Assembly: GCA_948479395.1 (NCBI GenBank)
Contig: CAOLUI010000036.1
Location: forward strand, 1-10,151
Source: an uncultured Bacilli bacterium
GTDB taxonomy: Bacteria > Bacillota_I > Bacilli_A > RF39 > UBA660
DNA: 10,151 nt
Direction: 5' to 3'
The notes beneath the pieces are model-generated. The model saw nothing but the letters and a program-made list of their open reading frames with translations. It ran no database searches and had not been told where the DNA came from. Positions 7,228-10,151 of this stretch are shown piece after piece (the stretch's first letter is position 1; each line of letters begins with the position of its first letter). Both the position numbers and the translations under genes were made by a program.

Positions 7228-8319
7228 ATGAGTAATAAAAAAGGTGTTTATATTCATATTCCGTTTTGTAAGACAATTTGCTCTTATTGCGACTTTTGTA
7301 AAACTTTTTATAACGAACGTTGGGTTAAAAAGTATTTATTAAAATTAAAAGATGAAATTGAAGATATTTATATGAATGAGGAAATAGATACAATTTATAT
7401 TGGAGGGGGAACGCCTTCTGTTTTAAATCCAAAAAGATTAGAAGAATTATTTTTAATTATTAAATTATTTAATACTCCTCATTTAAAAGAATTTACTTTT
7501 GAATGTAATTTAAATGATCTTTCAAAAGAATTATTAGAATTTTTAAAACAAAATGGTGTAAATCGCTTATCGATTGGTGTTCAATCATTTAATAGCGAAA
7601 AATTAAAATATATGGGACGAAATCATGATTTCATAATCGCTAAAGAAAAAATAAATTTATGTCGCCAAATGGGTTTTTCTAATATTAATATTGATTTTAT
7701 TTATGGCTTTTCTTGTGAAGATGTCAAAATAATGAAAAAAGATTTATATCAAATTCTAAAATTAAAACCCGATCATATTAGTACTTATAGCTTAATTATT
7801 GAAGATAATACTTTATTAAAAATTAAAGATTATAAAAGAATTGATGAAGATTTAGATGCTGATATGTATGAAGAAATAAAAAATATATTAAAGAAAAAAC
7901 ATTATAACCATTATGAAATCAGTAATTTTGCTTTAAAAGGTAAGGAATCCATCCATAACTTAAAGTATTGGCATAATGAAGAATACTATGGTTTTGGTCT
8001 TTCTGCCTCAGGATATGTAGATAAAATTAGATATACTAATACCTTGTCTTTAACCAAGTATTTAAATGGTGAAATAAGTAGTAAAAAAGAAATATTATCC
8101 ATGAAAGATATTATGGATAATCATGTTATGTTAGGACTTCGTCTAACCAAAGGAATTAATATTGAAGAGTTTTTTCAAATATTTAAGGTAAAATTAGAGA
8201 ATGTTTATCCCATTAAACCTCTTATTAAAAATAATGATTTAATTGTTAAAAAAGGGAATATTTTTATAAATCCGGACAAACTATATATAATGAATGAAAT
8301 ATTATTAAAAATGATATAG
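7228..8319 (+). CDS. hemW: HemW, radical-SAM heme chaperone (HemN-like)
   Basis: This is a radical SAM protein of the HemN/HemW group. The [4Fe-4S] motif is HIPFCKTICSYCDF with C14, C18 and C21 in the CX3CX2C order; a further C24 follows as CDFC. GGGTPS (59-64) is the SAM-binding GGE-type motif; RLSIGVQSFN and the HNLKYWHNEEYYGFG segment are typical of the family. HemW is thought to deliver heme and is not itself a coproporphyrinogen oxidase; the usual GAH near the YxGxG segment reads SAS here. The 363-residue length is near the family norm. The ATG follows AAGTAGG (7216-7222), 11 bases after the preceding stop, so it is in the lepA transcript, the same order as in Bacillus. Confidence 0.93.
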   Translation: MSNKKGVYIHIPFCKTICSYCDFCKTFYNERWVKKYLLKLKDEIEDIYMNEEIDTIYIGGGTPSVLNPKRLEELFLIIKLFNTPHLKEFTFECNLNDLSKELLEFLKQNGVNRLSIGVQSFNSEKLKYMGRNHDFIIAKEKINLCRQMGFSNINIDFIYGFSCEDVKIMKKDLYQILKLKPDHISTYSLIIEDNTLLKIKDYKRIDEDLDADMYEEIKNILKKKHYNHYEISNFALKGKESIHNLKYWHNEEYYGFGLSASGYVDKIRYTNTLSLTKYLNGEISSKKEILSMKDIMDNHVMLGLRLTKGINIEEFFQIFKVKLENVYPIKPLIKNNDLIVKKGNIFINPDKLYIMNEILLKMI

Positions 8320-8330
8320 TGGGGTGGATT

Positions 8331-8795
8331 ATGAAAAAAGTTCTTTTTTTTCTTTTGTTTTTATTAATACCACATTTTGTCACAGCTAAAGATTTAGTTA
8401 TTGATAAATTAGAAATTTTAAATGGTGAACTATCTCCTAATTTTGACATTTATAATACTGAATATTCTGTTATCTTAGAAGATAGTGAGTTTAACATTGA
8501 ATTTAATTATCAAGTAGAAGAAGGTGTTATAGTATCAGTAAATAATAACCATGATTTAGAAAATGATTCGATTGTAACTTTAACGATTTCTAAAAATGAA
8601 GAGAAAATAGATTATAATTTTCATATTTTGAAAAATATTACTAAAAATACAATAGCTTTTAAAGAATCAGTAAATAATGAAGAAAATAATTTTATGTTTA
8701 AATATAAAATTTATATTATTCCTGGTTGTTGTTTATTTTTAATCTTTATTATTTATAAAATTTTATTTCACAAACGTAAAAAGAAAATCATCTAA
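8331..8795 (+). CDS. Exported single-pass protein with one cadherin-like beta domain
   Basis: The protein (154 aa) has a signal peptide (residues 1-19, cleavage likely after VTA), one beta-sandwich domain (about 23-101) with the pattern of the bacterial cadherin-like family (PF12733: L-x-I-L-N-G-x-L-S-P-x-F, then x-Y-x-V, ending Y-x-F-x-I), a linker with Asn/Glu, one membrane segment (about 127-146), and the basic cytoplasmic tail HKRKKKII. So it faces outward and is held in the membrane. I prefer the ATG at 8331 (MKKVLFFLL) with GGGGTGG at 8321-8327; a GTG at 8319 overlaps the hemW stop and would precede the Shine-Dalgarno. It follows hemW by 11 bases. No function is known to me; the domain often mediates surface binding. 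Its stop codon lies in a hairpin. Confidence 0.75.
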   Translation: MKKVLFFLLFLLIPHFVTAKDLVIDKLEILNGELSPNFDIYNTEYSVILEDSEFNIEFNYQVEEGVIVSVNNNHDLENDSIVTLTISKNEEKIDYNFHILKNITKNTIAFKESVNNEENNFMFKYKIYIIPGCCLFLIFIIYKILFHKRKKKII

Positions 8796-8814
8796 TATAT
8801 TAGGTGATTTTTTT
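8784..8814 (+). terminator. Terminator-like hairpin that also holds the next Shine-Dalgarno
   Basis: AATCATCTAA (8786-8795) pairs with TTAGGTGATT (8800-8809), one wobble pair, with loop TATA, extended by A-T pairs from 8784-8785, and runs into seven Ts (8808-8814). The left arm contains the stop codon of the cadherin-like gene and the right arm contains AGGTGA (8802-8807), the Shine-Dalgarno of the GDPD gene. Formed, it should both end transcription and hide the ribosome site. Confidence 0.7.
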
Positions 8815-9421
8815 GAAATTTATAGCACACAGAGGACTTAGAACCGATGAGTATAAAGAAAATACTCTTTTGGCTTTTCAAAATGCTATTAAAAGTGAAA
8901 TTATGAGTGGTTTTGAATTTGACATCAGACAAACCAAAGATAAAAAATATGTAGTAAATCATAATATGTTTATTAAAGGAAATTTAATAAAACATCAAAC
9001 CTTAAAAAAATTAAAAAAAGAATACCACTTGCCGTCTTTAAATGATGTTTTAAAATTAAATACTGATAAAATTATGTTAGTAGAAGTAAAAGATAGTAAA
9101 CTAAATTATAGAAAGTTTGTAAAGATAATTAATCATTATCAAGATAAAAATATTTATATTATGAGTTTTCACAATAAAGTTATAAATAAATTAAAAAAAT
9201 ATAAAATAAAAGCTAAATTAGGTATTTTAAATTATATTTTAAACACAGAAGAAGATTATGATTATGATTTCATATGCTTATTGAATAATTTAACTACTAA
9301 GGAAATAATTGATTGTTATCATCGAAAAAATATTGAAGTTTTTATGTATGGAGTATTAAATGAAGAAAAAGATTTATTCTATCAAAATGTTTATTATATT
9401 GTTGATGAAGAACCAAATTAA
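8813..9421 (+). CDS. Small glycerophosphodiester phosphodiesterase (GDPD)
   Basis: GDPD enzymes hydrolyse glycerophosphodiesters to glycerol-3-phosphate and an alcohol. The family signature HR-x(n)-E-x-D-x(n)-H is complete: AHRG (H6, R7), EFD (E35, D37), and H50; in place of the usual HD the second His is followed by Asn (N51). ENT (16-18), LPSLNDVL (73-80) and VEVK (90-93) are further family marks. At 202 residues it is about 40 shorter than typical bacterial enzymes. I take TTG at 8813 as start, giving MKFIAHRG, since AGGTGA (8802-8807) is 5 bases upstream; a GTG at 8804 would lie within that Shine-Dalgarno. No signal peptide is visible, so it acts in the cytoplasm, perhaps in lipid turnover or glycerol-phosphate scavenging. 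Confidence 0.85.
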   Translation: MKFIAHRGLRTDEYKENTLLAFQNAIKSEIMSGFEFDIRQTKDKKYVVNHNMFIKGNLIKHQTLKKLKKEYHLPSLNDVLKLNTDKIMLVEVKDSKLNYRKFVKIINHYQDKNIYIMSFHNKVINKLKKYKIKAKLGILNYILNTEEDYDYDFICLLNNLTTKEIIDCYHRKNIEVFMYGVLNEEKDLFYQNVYYIVDEEPN

Positions 9422-9432
9422 TTTTTTAAACT

Positions 9433-9461
9433 TTGATTTTGTATATAAATTATGCTAGAAT
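9433..9461 (+). promoter_or_regulatory. Promoter of the GNAT gene, extended -10
   Basis: TTGATT (9433-9438), 17-bp spacer, TGC then TAGAAT (9456-9461, five of six matches, preceded by an extended -10 TGn at 9453-9455). The expected start near 9468 is next to the Shine-Dalgarno AGGTGA (9469-9474), again giving a leader of about 11 nt. The ATG at 9452 lies inside this promoter and is therefore unlikely to be used. Confidence 0.55.
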
Positions 9462-9478
9462 TTAAAATAGGTGAGAAT

Positions 9479-9915
9479 GTGAAACTTATTGCCAAATATT
9501 TTAAAGAATTAACTATTACTGAATTATATGAAATTTTAAAAGCTCGAGCTAAAATATTTATTGTGGAACAAAATATTAATTTTCAAGATTTAGATGATAT
9601 TGATTACAATAGTCTACATTGTTTTTTTATAGAAAATAATAAAGTTATCGCTTATATCAGAGCATTTTATGAAGATGAAAATGCGCAAGTTGTAAGACTT
9701 GGGCGTGCTTTAACAATTGAGCATCAAAAAGGATATGGAAAATCTTTAATGGAACAAAGTTTAAAAGCAGTTAAGGAAAAAATGAAATGTAAAAAATTGT
9801 GGGTCATTCTCAAGCTCATGCCTTATCTTTTTATGAACAATTTGGCTTTAAAGCGGTATCAGAGCCCTTTATCGAAGAAGGTATAGAACATGTTGCTGTT
9901 GAACTAGATGTTTAA
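9479..9915 (+). CDS. ElaA-like GNAT acetyltransferase, frameshifted by one missing G
   Basis: The N-terminal part, with GTG start at 9479 after AGGTGA (9469-9474), reads like ElaA: FKELTITELYEILKARAKIF, VEQN, DLDDID, then the acetyl-CoA segment VVRLGRALTI...GYGKSLMEQS (the RxxGxG-type loop). After TGG at 9800-9802 the frame drifts, ending at 9886 in an unrelated tail. The continuation lies in the next frame from 9802: GHSQAHALSFYEQFGFKAVSE to a TAA at 9913-9915, which is the expected ElaA C-terminus. One extra G in the run at 9801-9803 would join the halves into 145 residues, full family length. The conserved tail argues for a sequencing error or a very recent mutation, not old decay. GNAT enzymes move acetyl from acetyl-CoA to amines or protein N-termini; the ElaA substrate is unknown. 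Confidence 0.8.
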
Positions 9916-9920
9916 TATTA

Positions 9921-9951
9921 AATAAATTAGAAAAATTTCTAGTTTATTTTT
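9921..9951 (+). terminator. AT-rich intrinsic terminator of the GNAT gene
   Basis: AATAAATTAGAAA (9921-9933) is complementary to TTTCTAGTTTATT (9936-9948) apart from one wobble; with a minimum 4-nt loop the stem is about 12 bp. A T tract (9947-9951) follows, interrupted only by single Cs after that. It starts 5 bases after the stop codon in the restored GNAT frame, which supports that frame as the true end. Confidence 0.65.
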
Positions 9952-9971
9952 CTTTCTAAAAGAAAAAAGTA

Positions 9972-9980
9972 TGTTATAAT
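9972..9980 (+). promoter_or_regulatory. Extended -10 element upstream of surface-protein gene
   Basis: TGT (9972-9974) followed by a perfect TATAAT (9975-9980) forms an extended -10. No good -35 is seen 16-18 bases upstream, which extended -10 promoters can tolerate. Transcription would begin near 9987, with the Shine-Dalgarno AAGAGGG at 9993-9999 before the ATG at 10008. Confidence 0.55.
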
Positions 9981-10007
9981 TGAGATAATAGAAAGAGGGA
10001 ATCAAAG

Positions 10008-10151
10008 ATGAAATTGAAGAGTTTTAAGAAGAATAAAAAACTAAATAATACCCTCCTAACCCTAGGAGCACTAGCCCTACTGGGGGGGGGGTATATTAAT
10101 ATATAGGAGCTATGCCTTATATAAAGAAACAAAAAGTTATAATATACTAAG
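10008..10151 (+). CDS. N-terminus of membrane-anchored surface protein, out of frame at a G10 tract
   Basis: From ATG 10008 (Shine-Dalgarno AAGAGGG, 9993-9999) the protein starts with a basic tail (MKLKSFKKNKKLNN) and a hydrophobic segment (TLLTLGALALLGGG), the signature of a family of type II anchored proteins in uncultured Bacilli. The ten Gs at 10082-10091 throw the frame off and it stops at TAG 10104-10106 after 32 residues. With nine Gs the frame continues as ILIYRSYALYKETKSYNIL to the window end, and matches exactly, in frame, the protein that begins at position 3 of the window. So this is either the start of that same gene, split by the contig ends, or a second family member sharing its N-terminus. 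The joined product would be about 411 residues. The 5' codons are unusually GC-rich for this genome. Confidence 0.75.
10053..10068 (+). repeat. Perfect 6-bp inverted repeat in the 5' coding region
   Basis: CTCCTA (10053-10058) and TAGGAG (10063-10068) are perfect inverted copies around ACCC, within codons 16-21 of the surface-protein gene. In an AT-rich genome a GC-rich hairpin so close to the start codon and just before a G tract stands out. It may be only a by-product of the Leu/Ala/Gly codons. Confidence 0.5.
10082..10091 (+). repeat. Homopolymer G10, candidate phase-variation tract
   Basis: Ten consecutive Gs encode the glycines at the end of the membrane segment. Only lengths of 9 (or 6, 12) leave the surface-protein frame open; 10 ends at 10104-10106 and 8 or 11 end at TAA just after the tract. 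Long poly-G is rare in AT-rich DNA and is a known slippage site at contingency loci in other bacteria. A base-calling or assembly error in the tract is equally able to explain ten. Confidence 0.85.
10130..10151. repeat. Right copy of 22-bp terminal direct repeat
   Basis: Identical to positions 1-22. Joining the ends through this repeat keeps the surface-protein frame open across the junction, with the single-base correction in the G tract. The region encodes conserved residues of the family, so recombination or assembly collapse between paralogs is plausible. Confidence 0.95.

Noticed and set aside
8264..8449. Minus-strand ORF of 61 codons
   Set aside because: It is antisense to the hemW end and to the signal peptide of the cadherin-like gene; no recognisable domain or ribosome site.
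9452..9886. GNAT gene read as an uninterrupted 144-residue protein from ATG 9452
   Set aside because: The ATG at 9452 lies within the promoter -10 region and before the Shine-Dalgarno, and the last 30 residues do not fit the family while the next frame does.
10105..10114. AGGAG followed by ATG at 10112 as a restart site when the G tract is out of frame
   Set aside because: The spacing is only two bases and this ATG is not in the surface-protein frame; it meets a stop within 13 codons.
1..10151. A 10.1-kb circular plasmid or phage, suggested by identical ends
   Set aside because: The window carries core chromosomal genes in the conserved Bacillus order (gpr, spoIIP, lepA, hemW) and no replication, partition, integrase or mobilisation gene. 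A 22-bp overlap inside a likely multicopy gene is better explained by assembly.
1..10151. CRISPR arrays, tRNA or rRNA genes, insertion sequences
   Set aside because: No regularly spaced repeats, cloverleaf-forming segments or transposase frames were seen; noncoding gaps are all short.

Overview
The window reads as chromosomal DNA of an AT-rich, spore-forming Gram-positive bacterium. All genes lie on the + strand. The best evidence is the block gpr - spoIIP - small membrane protein - lepA - hemW, which matches the Bacillus subtilis order gpr-spoIIP-yqxA-lepA-hemW. TGA is used as a stop (spoIIP and the yqxA-like gene), so the code is standard and not the Mycoplasma code. Strong AT bias, small gene sizes and the style of the surface protein suggest an uncultured host-associated Bacilli/Erysipelotrichia-like lineage (RF39/RFN20 type); that lineage is an inference.

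Layout: positions 3-1115 carry the 3' part of a membrane-anchored, cysteine-bearing surface protein, closed by a terminator. Then come gpr (spore germination protease, 1207-1986, own terminator), spoIIP (2052-3005) and an overlapping yqxA-like membrane protein (3002-3331). A vegetative-type promoter starts a solitary HipA-like kinase (3387-4307), which is an insertion relative to Bacillus. lepA (4349-6148) follows, with an abutting gene for a protein holding two tandem SpoIIID-like DNA-binding modules (6149-7216), then hemW (7228-8319) and a small signal-peptide/cadherin-like/TM protein (8331-8795). A hairpin that both looks like a terminator and contains the next Shine-Dalgarno leads into a small glycerophosphodiester phosphodiesterase (8813-9421, TTG start). 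An ElaA-like GNAT acetyltransferase (9479-9915) is frameshifted by one missing G. The window ends with the promoter and 5' end of a surface-protein gene (10008 onward).

The two window ends belong to the same kind of gene. The last 22 bases equal the first 22, and reading from the end into the start gives one continuous surface-protein reading frame of about 411 residues, but only if the run of ten Gs at 10082-10091 is counted as nine. With ten Gs the frame stops at 10104-10106. This is the most striking signal: a homopolymer of the kind that drives on/off phase variation, inside the N-terminal membrane segment of a surface protein. The matching ends mean either that the contig was closed on itself by assembly, or that two copies of this gene family flank the segment. 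Housekeeping genes and the absence of replication genes argue against a real plasmid.

Functionally, gpr, spoIIP, the yqxA-like gene and the SpoIIID-like regulator point to endospore formation; lepA and hemW are housekeeping; the HipA-like kinase, cadherin-like protein, GDPD and GNAT are accessory additions.
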